A stretch of 64,000 nt of DNA, taken from positions 26,002-90,001 of the forward strand of contig NZ_SPMY01000018.1 of the NCBI RefSeq assembly GCF_012939955.1. The letters run 5' to 3'. Position 1 is the first letter of the stretch. Each line of letters begins with the position of its first letter. The notes beneath the pieces are model-generated. The model made no database searches, had not been told where the DNA came from, and was given only the letters and a program-made list of their open reading frames with translations. Below are positions 8,801-17,033 of the stretch, piece by piece. The position numbers and the translations under genes were made by a program. This DNA comes from Candidatus Accumulibacter phosphatis (GTDB lineage Bacteria; Pseudomonadota; Gammaproteobacteria; Burkholderiales; Rhodocyclaceae).

Positions 8801-11800
8801 GGTGTCCGAAGCGGTGCAAGAGTCGGCATCGACCCAGGGGTTGGGCCACGTCGTCTGGCATTCGGTAGCGGTTCCGACGGTGTATGTTGTTGGCCCGGTC
8901 GATTGCGCCAGCGGGGTGCATGAGGCGGTATTGCTCCAGCCGGTCCAGGGCGTATACTGGCAGTTTGTCGTGTCGTCCTTGGTGCAGGACGAGGTGTCGG
9001 CGAACGCGGTCCACACCGTCGTGCACACCGTGGTTGCCGTCGGAACGCAAGTTGGCGTATCTTTGGCGGTGGTCCAGACGGTCTGGCAGTTTCTTGCCGT
9101 TCTGACGCTGTAGGTCGGTCCGGGAGACGGCGCCACGGCCGTGCACGAAGCGACATCCCTCCAGGAGCTCCAGTCGTTGTATCGGCACTGCGTTTGCGTC
9201 GCACCGGTGCTCACTTCGGTGCACGTCAAACCGGCTCCTACGGCTTTCCAGCCGCCGTCGCTCATCTGGCACTGCTTGGCCCGGGTGACCGTATAGGGTG
9301 AGGCAGTCGATTTGTCGGCCACAACACAGGTAGGGTCATCGACGTAAGTGGTCCAGCCGCCGTACTGGCAGTCGACCGTTGCCGACTTGGTGCAGCTCGC
9401 CGTGGTGTCGGCCCAGTCCGTCCAGCTGCTCGTCCTGCATTGACTTGCAACCGCAACCGTGTAGGGCGACCCGCTGGATTGGGCTTGGGGCGTGCACGAG
9501 TCGACCTTGGAATAGCCGGTCCATGGCGTGTACTGGCACTCCATAGTGTCTGATTTCGTGCATGACGAGGCGTTGATCCAGGGGTTCGGCCAGGTCTTCT
9601 GGCATTCGACCGCCGTGCCGACGGTGTAGCTGGTAGGACCCGGGGACGGTGCAAGCGGCGTGCAGGAGTCGGCGTCGACCCACGCTGGCGAAGTGTACTG
9701 GCATTGCGAATCGGTGGTGTAGATCTTGGGGTCGTATTCCCCCCCGGTACCCGTTTCACCGCCGTCCACTTTCGTGCAGCTTGACACGCTGTTCCAGGGC
9801 GACGGGGCCAATGTCTGGCAATCGACGCGGTTGGCTCCGCTTTTCACCGGCGAACACGCATCGACATCGCTCCAGCCGGTCCACGTCGTGCCGCCGTTGC
9901 TCGAGGTTCTTTGCTGGACCTGGATCAGCTTCTGCTGTAACTGGTAGGTCTTGCTCTGTAGCAGCGCCGCCTGGCTTTGTAGCTGCGAGGTGCTCACCTC
10001 GTCCTGCGTCTTGCTTTTCGTCTGCAGGTTGGCCGTCCGCCCCTGCAGCGTCAAGATCTTCTTTTGCAGGGTGGCAGTCTGTTGCTGCAACTGGGTCAGC
10101 GTACTAATCTGTTTTTGAGTGAAGGTGCTGATCTGAAGTTGCGAAGTCTTGCTTTGCCACTGCGGGTCCTGGCTCTGAAGCTGCGACGTCCGCGTCTGCT
10201 CCTGCGTGAAGGTGCTGATTTCGACCAGCGCCGCCTGGCTCTGCTCCTGCTCCGTTGTCTTTTGCCGCAGGGTCGGCAAGGTTGGCGTTTCGGTCTTGGT
10301 GGTCTGCGACGTGGTCTTCCACTGCTGCGGGGCGCCGCCGTCGAGTTGCGGGCGAACTTCGAGGCCCGGGCCGTCCTGGTCGCCGACGGCGGTGACGCCG
10401 TTCCATTGGAAACCGGCACCCTCGTTCCAGTAGCCGTCGGTCGACAGAATGGTGACGTTCTGCTGGCAGTAATGCTGGACGGGGTCGACGACGGTGACGC
10501 CGTTGAACGTCAGCTCGTTCAGCCGGCCGGCGTAGAGGCGCCCGGCGTTCGACAAGGCGACGCGCAAGGGCGTCAGCGCGTCTTTCTTGGGATAAGCGGC
10601 AAACAGTTTGTCATACCAGGCCTTCTTCTGGGCGGGGTTGAATGAGTCGATGTTCTGGAAGTCGGTCGTCGTATTGTTGTTGATGGTCATGTAGCCGACG
10701 CGGAAGCTGCTGTTGATCGGCTCGAAAGACAGGCTGGTCGCTGTTTTCATGGCCTGCATGCGCGTCCGGTAATAGGCCCACCAGTTGGCGTAGTTGGTCA
10801 TTTCCTCGCTATACGTGCACTCGCTGGCGGCACAGTCGCTGCGGGTGACTGCCTTGGGGTAGGCGGTGGTGGTCGAGGTGATCACGGTCAACAGATTCTC
10901 GCCCGGAGCGAGGTTGCTCGCCGGGCGGGCAAAAGCGCTTGGCGTCCCGGCCATTGACCCAATCTGGGTGAGCACCGGTGCGGATGTCGGCACGGCGGGG
11001 GCGCTGATGGTGATCGTGTAATCAGACCCGGAGGCCGTGGCGACGGCGTTGTAGCCGACGATCGTGCAGTCGCCAGCCAGCCCGTACGTACAGGCATTGA
11101 TACTGGCCTCGATGGCGCTGGCCAGCGCCGCCGGCGAGCTACTGGCAGCGATCGCCACCGACAGGATCTCCTTGGTGTCGACCTTGATGCTGCTGATCGA
11201 CGTGCTGCTGCTGCCGCTGATGGTGATCGTGCTGGTGCGCGGCGCCGGCATGCGCGGGAAATTGAAGGGAATATTGGCGGCGACGGCCGGCGGCGGCGGG
11301 CTGGGGTCGACCTCGGTCGCCTGGCAGGCTCCATCGGCAGGGGCCGCTGCCACTGCGTCGGCCGCCGTCTTGCACCAGCGCAGATAGGCAGGGACCGCTG
11401 TCGGGTCGGTGCCACAGTTCTTCATGCTCTGGTTGGTACAGTATTCGCCGGCGACGGTAGTGAAGTAATAGGCGTTGCCGATCAGGTTGCTGATGCCGGC
11501 ACTCTGTACGCCGTAACCGTCGTCCTTGACCGCGGTCCATGTGGTCTGGCTGGGGTAGGTGGTGGTGTCGGCTGTGCCGTCGGCCTGGAAATACCTGGGT
11601 GGAGAATAGGTGACCGCCGGGTTGTAGGCGATGCCGTTGAAGCGTGGGTTGTGCGTCTGGTTCAGTTGCGAGCTCAGCCCTGCCCAGTCGGGCAGGTAAT
11701 CCCAGTCCATGCTTCCCGAGTCGTCGAGCACGAAGAGGATGTTTGGCTCTATCGCCACCGACGAGGCGCCGGAGAGGGGCGAAGCGGCCAGTTGCGTCGG

Positions 11801-11887
11801 GGCCGCGTGGACGCTGGTGGCGACGAGGAGCGAGGCGATCAACGCGAACAACGCGCTCGATCGGGTCATGTGTTTGATGGTTTCCAT
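5816..11887 (-). CDS. pilY1: PilY1-type type IV pilus tip/biogenesis protein, very large
   Basis: 2023 residues against about 1160 in P. aeruginosa. A signal peptide ends near A-H-A-A. A von Willebrand A-like domain follows, with the metal-site motif D-D-S-G-S at residues 55-59. Residues about 523-663 (nt 9900-10320) are an extreme Gln/Thr/Ser/Leu tract with repeats such as T-S-Q-L-Q-S-Q. Residues about 664-1206 (nt 8270-9895) form a Cys/Trp-rich repeat array with recurring C-Q-T-T-W-P-N-P-W and D-A-x-S-C-T units. The C-terminal part is the classic PilY1 beta-propeller, including R-I-Y-G-G-D-L-R-G-N-L-W-R-F-D-I and the P-G-D-G-E-G-R-L-F segment. A CCAGGAG ribosome-binding site precedes the ATG. 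It is last in the minor-pilin operon. The two middle regions are the likely adhesive insertion. Confidence 0.93.
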   Translation of the reverse strand: METIKHMTRSSALFALIASLLVATSVHAAPTQLAASPLSGASSVAIEPNILFVLDDSGSMDWDYLPDWAGLSSQLNQTHNPRFNGIAYNPAVTYSPPRYFQADGTADTTTYPSQTTWTAVKDDGYGVQSAGISNLIGNAYYFTTVAGEYCTNQSMKNCGTDPTAVPAYLRWCKTAADAVAAAPADGACQATEVDPSPPPPAVAANIPFNFPRMPAPRTSTITISGSSSTSISSIKVDTKEILSVAIAASSSPAALASAIEASINACTYGLAGDCTIVGYNAVATASGSDYTITISAPAVPTSAPVLTQIGSMAGTPSAFARPASNLAPGENLLTVITSTTTAYPKAVTRSDCAASECTYSEEMTNYANWWAYYRTRMQAMKTATSLSFEPINSSFRVGYMTINNNTTTDFQNIDSFNPAQKKAWYDKLFAAYPKKDALTPLRVALSNAGRLYAGRLNELTFNGVTVVDPVQHYCQQNVTILSTDGYWNEGAGFQWNGVTAVGDQDGPGLEVRPQLDGGAPQQWKTTSQTTKTETPTLPTLRQKTTEQEQSQAALVEISTFTQEQTRTSQLQSQDPQWQSKTSQLQISTFTQKQISTLTQLQQQTATLQKKILTLQGRTANLQTKSKTQDEVSTSQLQSQAALLQSKTYQLQQKLIQVQQRTSSNGGTTWTGWSDVDACSPVKSGANRVDCQTLAPSPWNSVSSCTKVDGGETGTGGEYDPKIYTTDSQCQYTSPAWVDADSCTPLAPSPGPTSYTVGTAVECQKTWPNPWINASSCTKSDTMECQYTPWTGYSKVDSCTPQAQSSGSPYTVAVASQCRTSSWTDWADTTASCTKSATVDCQYGGWTTYVDDPTCVVADKSTASPYTVTRAKQCQMSDGGWKAVGAGLTCTEVSTGATQTQCRYNDWSSWRDVASCTAVAPSPGPTYSVRTARNCQTVWTTAKDTPTCVPTATTVCTTVWTAFADTSSCTKDDTTNCQYTPWTGWSNTASCTPLAQSTGPTTYTVGTATECQTTWPNPWVDADSCTASDTRKCQYEDWSGWSPTDGCTAVARADDYSVGLARECETDWTSWAPTATCDIAPDTKCQTTWPNPWVDWTDASTCAANETLKCQTVPVIAEWTDDPLCTAGRVAGLTTYCQNVVPPPAKSFVATVDDCKAGTFDGVITSCDTVTTGPIDDDSCVEAAASKDNDWLTTKCPTVALGPTSDTLADVAQYYWKTDLRDPLQLPDRCTGGPIVSGDFTTYNDVCVNDDTNPRQFMNTYTLGLGASGLMQYQADYLTASSGDFNSLKLGVTADPATGLCPWQKAGECNWPKPESDSQTNIDDLWHAAVNGRGTYFSASDPASLATGISGALSSVRDKAGALAAVTVTSPNLVAGSENSLFEVSFKAGEWSGDVVKRTINASTGVLSDPVWAAQALLDAKVSAGTHTARTIYTYDTAPDSTNKLRDFQWGNLSAAEQAYFELPAIKPLSHFCDVGTICLTSETQGNADGEPLLNFVRGDKTNEGPLVNLGAYYRQRAHLLGDIAGSEAVYVQGSPWNYADLQYGAFKSANLSRAGRVYVAANDGMLHAIDAATGEEAWAYVPTLVMPKLYKLADKNYALPGRHQFLVDGTPVAADICISDCATTSAVWKTILVGGLNHGGRGYYALDVTDPAAPKGLWEFTDDNLGYTYGNPVITKLKNGTWVVIVASGYNNVVPGDGEGRLFILNATSGAVIRTISTEVGDASTPSGLARIAGWANFPDNNNTTQRIYGGDLRGNLWRFDINGDIPVTVEPPVYEAQRLAKLVDAAGVAQPITSKPELGKVGSHPVVFVGTGQLLGSDDLVTAQQQSLYAIKDRLTVTDLTADPPVYGDYGSPRQPLSPPQETPPPGDFVKQTLTSVLCPDSTTLYCTVTSSDFAVDFNSNDGWYVDFPVLGERINTDLRLQLGTLAFNTNTPTTGACVPVGVSYAYFLDYRSGGAVEGTDGLVGTKLGDFLSTSPSVIRLEDGTIRELIRTDTPDTISAPVPTAPTPLDTRRVSWRELVTE
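8270..9895 (-). repeat. Cys/Trp-rich degenerate repeat array within pilY1
   Basis: This stretch encodes many degenerate units alternating a W-x-x-W motif with C-T-P or C-Q elements and S-P-G-P-T-x-Y-x-V linkers. At DNA level long near-copies recur: the block around 8830-8905 is closely matched by the block around 9571-9645. Spacing varies, so it is an imperfect, expanded array rather than a simple tandem repeat. Such DNA is prone to length change and to misassembly. Confidence 0.8.
9900..10320 (-). repeat. Gln/Thr/Leu-rich low-complexity repeat within pilY1
   Basis: Encodes about 140 residues dominated by Q, T, S, L and K, with short repeats such as S-T-F-T-Q, T-S-Q-L-Q and Q-A-A-L. The heptad-like spacing of leucines suggests an extended coiled or fibrous stalk. 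In DNA it shows repeated CTGC, CTTG and TTGCTG-type words. It lies between the VWA-containing part and the Cys/Trp array. Confidence 0.75.
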
Positions 11888-11917
11888 GGCGAACTCCTGG
11901 TCAAATCCTCTGTGGAC

Positions 11918-12580
11918 CTATAGCGCAACGATCGTCTGGATGAAGGCGAGAGTATTGCGTGGTCCGGCAATGCGCGTGGTGATCCGGTAATACACCTGAT
12001 TGTTGGTCAGCGGCGAGACGCCGCCAGCGCCGAAGCTGCCACCGCTGCTGATCGAGGCGGGTTGCTTGGCGCAGTTGGCGACGTGTGGCGCGCCGGTTGT
12101 TGCACATAGCCGTTGAATGACGTAACGCACGTTGTTGCAGGCTGCATCGGCGTTGTCGTCAGTCGGGCAGGTCGGAGCAGAAGGTGGGGCGACAACAGAT
12201 TGCGCTCTCAACACTCTGAACCAGAACGCGTCCCAGGACTCGTCGGCGCTGGGGTCGCCGCTGCCGTCAGGCGGCCGTGATGCTAGGTAGCCGGCAGCGG
12301 CGTTGTTGTCGAAAAGGTCACGGTCGCCGAGGGCGTTATTCGACTCCAGCCAGCTGATGGCGACTTCCGTGCTCCTCTCGGCGGCATGTACGGCCGACTG
12401 ATGAAAAGACTGGTTGCCGGCAATCAGGTTGGCGGTATCAACCGAGCGAATGAGCGCCACTCCGGACAGGGTCAGGGCGACCAGGATGATCAGCGCGACG
12501 AGCAGGACGACACCGCGCTGGCTGCTGCGCAGGTGACCGGCGAGGGCTTGGCGGCGGTGGAGAGCTGGCCTTAGGTACAT
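11918..12580 (-). CDS. pilX: Type IV pilus minor pilin PilX
   Basis: 220 residues. The N-terminus has a basic leader ending R-G, then V-V-L-L-V-A-L-I-I-L-V-A-L-T-L-S-G, the PilX-type prepilin helix that lacks the usual Glu5. The PilX_N pattern continues with A-G-N-Q-S and A-E-R-S-T-E-V-A. The C-terminal half contains paired cysteines expected to form disulphides. The ATG at 12580 overlaps the pilW stop by 10 bases, which suggests translational coupling; a longer open frame upstream lies inside pilW. It acts with PilV, PilW and FimT to prime pilus assembly and carry PilY1. Confidence 0.85.
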   Translation of the reverse strand: MYLRPALHRRQALAGHLRSSQRGVVLLVALIILVALTLSGVALIRSVDTANLIAGNQSFHQSAVHAAERSTEVAISWLESNNALGDRDLFDNNAAAGYLASRPPDGSGDPSADESWDAFWFRVLRAQSVVAPPSAPTCPTDDNADAACNNVRYVIQRLCATTGAPHVANCAKQPASISSGGSFGAGGVSPLTNNQVYYRITTRIAGPRNTLAFIQTIVAL

Positions 12581-13626
12581 GTTCCCATCCAGGGCAGGTT
12601 GCGAATCGGGATGATGGTTTCGAAGACTTTGTAGCGGTAGTTCTGCCAATTTGCGCGCCCACTCAGAGTGAGCGCTGCGCCCGCGCTACCCGACCAGGTC
12701 GGTGCGACGGCGGTGATCTGATCACGTTCCAGCTGGCTGTTGCGAGCGACGATGGCGATACGTAGCGCCGAGGTTCTTGCCCACAGGCAGGCCAGCGTTG
12801 CCTGGTTGGCGTCCGCTGGCGTGGTTTGATCCCAGGAGTCGACGCCGCTCACGTCCGTCGAGGCGTGTCCATACTGAGCGCGCAGGCTGACTATGTTGTT
12901 AGCGATGGCGATGTAATTGGCGGCGGCGCTGCAATTCGCGGTGAGGTAGTCGCACACGGTCAGGTTGCCGCCACGAACGGCGTAGGCAAGAAATCTTGGG
13001 GCGGTGCCCAGATTGAACAGCGTGCCGCCATCGACCGCGCCGGTCGCATCGCTGACGGGCACATTGGGCGCCGTAACTGGCGTCCCAACCGCCGTCAAGG
13101 TGAGGGCGCAACCTGCAGTGGGGGCAGACGGTGCCGCGATGACTTGCTGCCCCGTACGGTAATTTGTCGCCGCCGCTACCGCGAGTAGAGAGCCGTTGAC
13201 CGCCGTGATCACATCGCCCTCAGGCGGGCCTTCGTTGTTGCCATAGGCGATCAGCAAGGTGTCCGTGTTGGCATCGCCGGCCGGAACGTCTGCGGTCGGC
13301 GGATTGATGATCACTGGCGCCAGCTGCGCCAAGGTACGACTGGCCGGCGCGGGGAGGGCGAGCGGGCAGCCGAAGGTGTTGACGGCATTGAAGCCGTAAC
13401 CGCCCTGACGGATGTCGCGCTGCAGCGCATAGAGCGCCATGGCGCCGTTGCTTTGTGCGTCGCCGCTGCCGGTCGTGGCTCGCCGCTGGCCCTCGGCAGC
13501 GGAGAAGACCTGCATCATGATGATCAGGCCAAGCATGCCGATGACCATGGCGACCATCACTTCAACCAGGGTGAAGCCGCGGTGGTGCTCTGGCATTGCC
13601 GGCGGAAGAGTTGAGTGTAATTTCAT
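12571..13626 (-). CDS. pilW: Type IV pilus minor pilin PilW
   Basis: 351 residues. A short leader ends H-R-G, followed by F-T-L-V-E-V-M-V-A-M-V-I-G-M-L-G, a prepilin peptidase site with Glu5. The PilW-type A-M-A-L-Y-A-L-Q-R-D-I-R-Q-G-G-Y-G-F segment follows directly. A second ATG, 10 codons in, would give a shorter leader. The coding sequence begins 5 bases after the pilV stop. It is a part of the minor pilin tip complex in the inner membrane and pilus. Confidence 0.88.
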   Translation of the reverse strand: MKLHSTLPPAMPEHHRGFTLVEVMVAMVIGMLGLIIMMQVFSAAEGQRRATTGSGDAQSNGAMALYALQRDIRQGGYGFNAVNTFGCPLALPAPASRTLAQLAPVIINPPTADVPAGDANTDTLLIAYGNNEGPPEGDVITAVNGSLLAVAAATNYRTGQQVIAAPSAPTAGCALTLTAVGTPVTAPNVPVSDATGAVDGGTLFNLGTAPRFLAYAVRGGNLTVCDYLTANCSAAANYIAIANNIVSLRAQYGHASTDVSGVDSWDQTTPADANQATLACLWARTSALRIAIVARNSQLERDQITAVAPTWSGSAGAALTLSGRANWQNYRYKVFETIIPIRNLPWMGTCT

Positions 13627-13631
13627 GGCGT

Positions 13632-14087
13632 TCAGGGATTCCTGACGATCTGTGAGACCACGACGTGACGGTGGCCGGCTTCAGCCGCTGCCATCTCCGG
13701 CGTGCGCCAGAAAAGGGTGATCTCAACCACCCCTGCAGCGCCAACGGTCACCGTCGGCAGGGTCGAGATGACGTCGTCCGCAGCCGCGACAACGCCTGGC
13801 AGACCTTCAGGGCCTGATACGTCGGCCAGCCATGTGTCGTATGCTGCACCACCGGTTGCGAACGCGTTCAGGTCGCCATCACTCACCCACATCTGTCCGA
13901 TCAATCGGTTGGCCAGCAGCGTGGCATCGGTACGGTATTTGGCGTCGCCAGTGAGCTGGATCGCGGTGGCCTGCAGGGCGACCAGCGAAAGGATGCCCAG
14001 CGAGAAGATGAGGATCGCGATCAGGGCTTCCAGCAGCATGACGCCCGCTTGTTCCCGGGGGAGCTTCGGATGTTCGTTCATCAGCAT
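13632..14087 (-). CDS. pilV: Type IV pilus minor pilin PilV
   Basis: About 151 residues. The leader ends Q-A-G, followed by V-M-L-L-E-A-L-I-A-I-L-I-F-S-L-G, a PilV-type prepilin helix. The start is ambiguous between ATG 14087 and ATG 14081; the second overlaps the fimT stop as TGATG. By chance the broken fimT frame reads straight into pilV, which makes the pair look like one 335-residue protein. The two halves each have their own prepilin signature, so they are separate genes. Confidence 0.85.
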   Translation of the reverse strand: MLMNEHPKLPREQAGVMLLEALIAILIFSLGILSLVALQATAIQLTGDAKYRTDATLLANRLIGQMWVSDGDLNAFATGGAAYDTWLADVSGPEGLPGVVAAADDVISTLPTVTVGAAGVVEITLFWRTPEMAAAEAGHRHVVVSQIVRNP

Positions 14088-14639
14088 CCCTGAGCATCTC
14101 CAGCGGGCAATGCGGGATCGCACATGCGGATCTGGCCGCCGACCGAGATCTCGGCGCGCAGACAGCGTACCGGTCCTCCCGCATCCACACAGGCCGCGCC
14201 GGCCGCGTCGGTGAAACTGATGGTGATGGGGACGACGACAGGCAGGGGGGCGACCAAGCCCATTGAAAACCACCGAGAATTGACTGGCTGCCACCGTCGT
14301 CGCCGCGCCGCCGCTTTCGGTGCCACTGCGCGCCTGGATGATGTTTGGCGCGCTACACGGCCCGTCAGGGGAGACGACACTGACGATCCAGTTGGGGCCC
14401 GCGGTGCTTAACGTGCAGTCGTCCGGGTTGGTTACCAAGTAGAAGCCAACCGTAGTGTTTCGTCGCACGGCCTCGACCCTGGCCAACTGCAGGCCGTTCA
14501 GTACCGATTCGGCTGTCGTACGCACCCTGGCGTTGCGCATCCAGTCGCTGAACGCCGGAATGCCGAGACTCATCAGGATGCCGAGGATGGCCATGCCGAC
14601 GATCAGTTCGATCAGGCTGAAGCCACGCATGCCGTTCAA
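14081..14639 (-). CDS. fimT: FimT/GspH-type minor pilin, frameshifted in this sequence
   Basis: The prepilin signature [16 protein letters not shown] lies at the N-terminus, followed by the GspH/FimT-like region [21 protein letters not shown]. The frame breaks at a run of six G (14245-14250; C on the coding strand). Removing one base joins V-V-F-N-G-L-G-R-P to [12 protein letters not shown] and continues to the stop at 14081, giving 185 residues. The start is probably TTG at 14639. GGGAGG stands 6 bases before TTG but 15 before the in-frame ATG (14630), and TTG gives a normal 6-residue leader. TTG overlaps the pilE stop. Confidence 0.8.
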
Positions 14640-15082
14640 CAGCCACCTCCCTTGTTGGTCATCCAGCAGGCAGTCAGTGCATGTACCCAGCCGGACGGTG
14701 CCGGGCTGGCAATGGTGCTGCTTCTGACGTTGGCCTGGTCGAGGGTGTAAGTGAAGCCGCTCATCGAACTCTTGCCGGTGGCGGTCAGGGTGTAGGTGGT
14801 GGCGGTGAGGGTCGGGCAGGTGAAATTGAAGTATTGGCTGGCGGTGGTGTCGTCGGCGCAGGCGGGTGCGCTGATCGCCGGAGCCGCCTGAAAATAGAGG
14901 TGGTTATCCTGAAAGAACTGCTCCATGCGTACCCGTTTCTCGGAAAGCCCGGCGGTGGCCTGGGTGATGCGTGAGCGGATCAGGTAATCGCTGTAACTGG
15001 GAACGGCGATGGCGGCCAGGATGCCGATGATGATGACCACCATCATGATCTCGATCAGGGTGAAGCCAGCGTGTCTTTTCAC
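14636..15082 (-). CDS. pilE: PilE-type type IV pilin-like protein
   Basis: 148 residues from a GTG start at 15082. The leader M-K-R-H-A-G is followed by [24 protein letters not shown], a canonical prepilin helix with Glu5. The next part, with [13 protein letters not shown] and Q-F-F-Q-D-N, resembles minor pilin PilE of P. aeruginosa. Two cysteines lie near the C-terminus. The upstream-extended open frame to 15136 is not pilin-like. It is the first gene of the operon, transcribed from the promoter at 15145-15173. Confidence 0.88.
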   Translation of the reverse strand: MKRHAGFTLIEIMMVVIIIGILAAIAVPSYSDYLIRSRITQATAGLSEKRVRMEQFFQDNHLYFQAAPAISAPACADDTTASQYFNFTCPTLTATTYTLTATGKSSMSGFTYTLDQANVRSSTIASPAPSGWVHALTACWMTNKGGGC

Positions 15083-15144
15083 GGCGTTTTCTTTCCTCAA
15101 GGGCGGCAAGCCCGGGCGGGCACGGCGCAAAGGCAACTGCTGCC

Positions 15145-15173
15145 ATCATAGTCGAGGCTGATTGAGGCGCCAA
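15145..15173 (-). promoter_or_regulatory. Sigma-70 promoter of the minor pilin operon
   Basis: On the minus strand TTGGCG (15173-15168) and TATGAT (15150-15145) are 17 bases apart, about 63 bases before the pilE start. I looked for a sigma-54 element, which drives some pilin genes, and did not find one with correct GG-N10-GC spacing. Confidence 0.6.
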
Positions 15174-15278
15174 TCCGGAGTGATATACGGTGCCTGGTAG
15201 CGGACGAGTGGCAGGGTAGGTATTGACTCGGGCGCCTAGAATCCAGCTGCTGCCAGTTTTGGCATTCTCTTTCGGACA

Positions 15279-16136
15279 GTGGATTTCTTGACATCGGTCT
15301 TCTCGGACAGCCTGGCGGGGTGGTGGCCAAAATGGCAGCGGCTGGGCCTGGCGCTGGGCCTATCCCTGGCCTTGCATCTGGGCGGGCTGGCGGCCCTGCG
15401 CTGCGTAGTCGGCGCGGCCGCTGACGTGGCATCGCCGTCGGCGGCGGGGCGTGCAGCGACGGCGATCAGCGCCGTCCTTCTTGCGCCACTGCAAGAGCCG
15501 GGACGGGAAGGGCCGCAGCCGGCAAGCGAGGCGCCTGCGGGCAGGGCAGCAGAGGAGGTCCGTGCAGCCGGCGCAGCGCCTGGAAGCGGGGCAGGCAGCG
15601 CAGGCAGCGAATCCGGAGCGAGTGCCGACGCCAGCAAGGCGCCGTCGCCGTCGCCGTCGCCGCCGCTGCTGTCTGCCGAGAGGCTTGCGGCGCGTGGTCA
15701 GCGCCTGCTGGCCGCGTCTATGCCGCCCTACCTGGTGCAGCCCTTGCCAGCAGAGCTGTCAGCGGGCCTGTGGTATTTTCGTCGCTCTGAACTGACCGTC
15801 GCCGCCGTGCCGCTGGACGAGCCCGCGATCGAGCCGCCCGATGACAGCGCAGGCCATGCGCTGCGCGGCGGCAAGGTGGTGCTACGCGTCTTCCTGGCGG
15901 CGGATGGGGCGGTCGACCGCGTCGAAGTGGCAAGCAGCAATCTGCCACCCGCGTATGACGAGGCGGCGGTCGCCGCTTTTTCCCGCTTGCGCTTTCGCCC
16001 GGGTGAAATTCAGGGAGTCGCGGTAAGCAGCGAGAGCCGCTTCGAGGTCGGCTTCGACGCTGGCGATCCTGGCAGCAGTCACGCCAGCGATCGCCGTGGG
16101 CTCAGCCCTGCAACTCGCGGGGCAGCGCAAAGGTGA
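15279..16136 (+). CDS. TonB-like energy transducer protein
   Basis: 285 residues from a GTG start. One N-terminal membrane helix (about residues 21-42) is followed by an Ala/Pro/Ser/Gly-rich periplasmic linker. A C-terminal TonB-type domain (about 193-262) has [14 protein letters not shown] and [17 protein letters not shown]. TonB proteins couple the proton motive force to outer membrane receptors, but no exbBD or receptor gene is nearby, so the target is unknown. The last 35 bases overlap the convergent ispH end. It interrupts an otherwise conserved ispH-pilin neighbourhood. The ribosome-binding site is weak, so the start is uncertain. Confidence 0.75.
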   Translation: MDFLTSVFSDSLAGWWPKWQRLGLALGLSLALHLGGLAALRCVVGAAADVASPSAAGRAATAISAVLLAPLQEPGREGPQPASEAPAGRAAEEVRAAGAAPGSGAGSAGSESGASADASKAPSPSPSPPLLSAERLAARGQRLLAASMPPYLVQPLPAELSAGLWYFRRSELTVAAVPLDEPAIEPPDDSAGHALRGGKVVLRVFLAADGAVDRVEVASSNLPPAYDEAAVAAFSRLRFRPGEIQGVAVSSESRFEVGFDAGDPGSSHASDRRGLSPATRGAAQR

Positions 16137-17025
16137 CGTTTTCTTCGGCACCGTCGAGTTGTTCGAGCTTGCTGCGATCACCCGCGGCGAGCCGATCGAC
16201 GACGTTTTGCACCAGCACTTCGGGTGCCGAGGCGCCAGCGGTGACGCCGACGCGGTTGGCGCCGCTGAGCCAGGCGGGGTCGATCTGATCGGCCTGGTCT
16301 ACCAGGTAGGCGCGGCTGCCGATCAGTTCCGCCACTTCGCGCAGGCGGTTGGAGTTGGAACTCGACTCACTACCGACGACGATCACCACGTCGCTTTCCC
16401 GGGCCAGTTGCTTGACGGCGTCCTGGCGGTTTTGCGTGGCATAGCAGATGTCGTCCTTCTTCGGGCCGATGATCGCCGGGAAGCGCTCCCGCAGGGCGGC
16501 GATGACCTGCGCGGCGTCGTCGATCGAGAGCGTGGTCTGCGTGACGTAGGCCAGTTGGGCAGGGGTTTTAACTTGCAGTTGGCGGGCGTCGGCGACGGTT
16601 TCGACAAGGTACATGCCGTCACCGCTTTGTCCCATCGTGCCTTCGACTTCGGGATGTCCCTTGTGGCCAATCATGATGATCTCGCGGTCTTCGTTGCGCA
16701 TCCGGGCAACTTCCAGGTGCACCTTGGTGACCAGCGGACAGGTGGCGTCGAAAACCTTCAGGCCACGCCCTGCCGCCTCCTCGCGAACCGCTTTGGAGAC
16801 GCCATGAGCGCTGAAAATGACCGTGCCGCCGCTGGGCACGTCGGCCAGCTCGTCGATGAAAACGGCGCCTTTGCGGCGTAGATCGTCGCAGACGAACTTG
16901 TTATGGACCACTTCATGGCGAACATAGATCGGCGCGCCGAACTTTTCGAGCGCCCGCTCGACGATGGCGATGGCTCGGTCCACGCCGGCGCAGAAGCCGC
17001 GGGGATTGGCGAGAATGATCTGCAT
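16102..17025 (-). CDS. ispH: 4-hydroxy-3-methylbut-2-enyl diphosphate reductase
   Basis: 307 residues, standard IspH length. It performs the last step of the MEP isoprenoid pathway, reducing HMBPP to IPP and DMAPP with a [4Fe-4S] cluster. The three cluster cysteines are visible in [15 protein letters not shown] and C-Y-A-T-Q-N-R-Q. Further signatures are S-A-H-G-V-S and S-S-N-S-N-R-L. The ATG at 17025 gives the family start [12 protein letters not shown]. The longer open frame runs into fkpB out of frame. It is the last gene of the ribF-ileS-lspA-fkpB-ispH block. Confidence 0.96.
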   Translation of the reverse strand: MQIILANPRGFCAGVDRAIAIVERALEKFGAPIYVRHEVVHNKFVCDDLRRKGAVFIDELADVPSGGTVIFSAHGVSKAVREEAAGRGLKVFDATCPLVTKVHLEVARMRNEDREIIMIGHKGHPEVEGTMGQSGDGMYLVETVADARQLQVKTPAQLAYVTQTTLSIDDAAQVIAALRERFPAIIGPKKDDICYATQNRQDAVKQLARESDVVIVVGSESSSNSNRLREVAELIGSRAYLVDQADQIDPAWLSGANRVGVTAGASAPEVLVQNVVDRLAAGDRSKLEQLDGAEENVTFALPRELQG

Positions 17026-17033
17026 GCTGGGCC

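Noticed and set aside
13632-14639. A single 335-residue fused double pilin
   Set aside because: Two separate prepilin signatures are present. The link is produced by the fimT frameshift, and the true fimT tail lies in another frame.
15092-15278. Sigma-54 promoter for the pilin operon
   Set aside because: The nearest TGGCA/TTGC pair has the wrong GG-to-GC spacing, while a good sigma-70 promoter is present.
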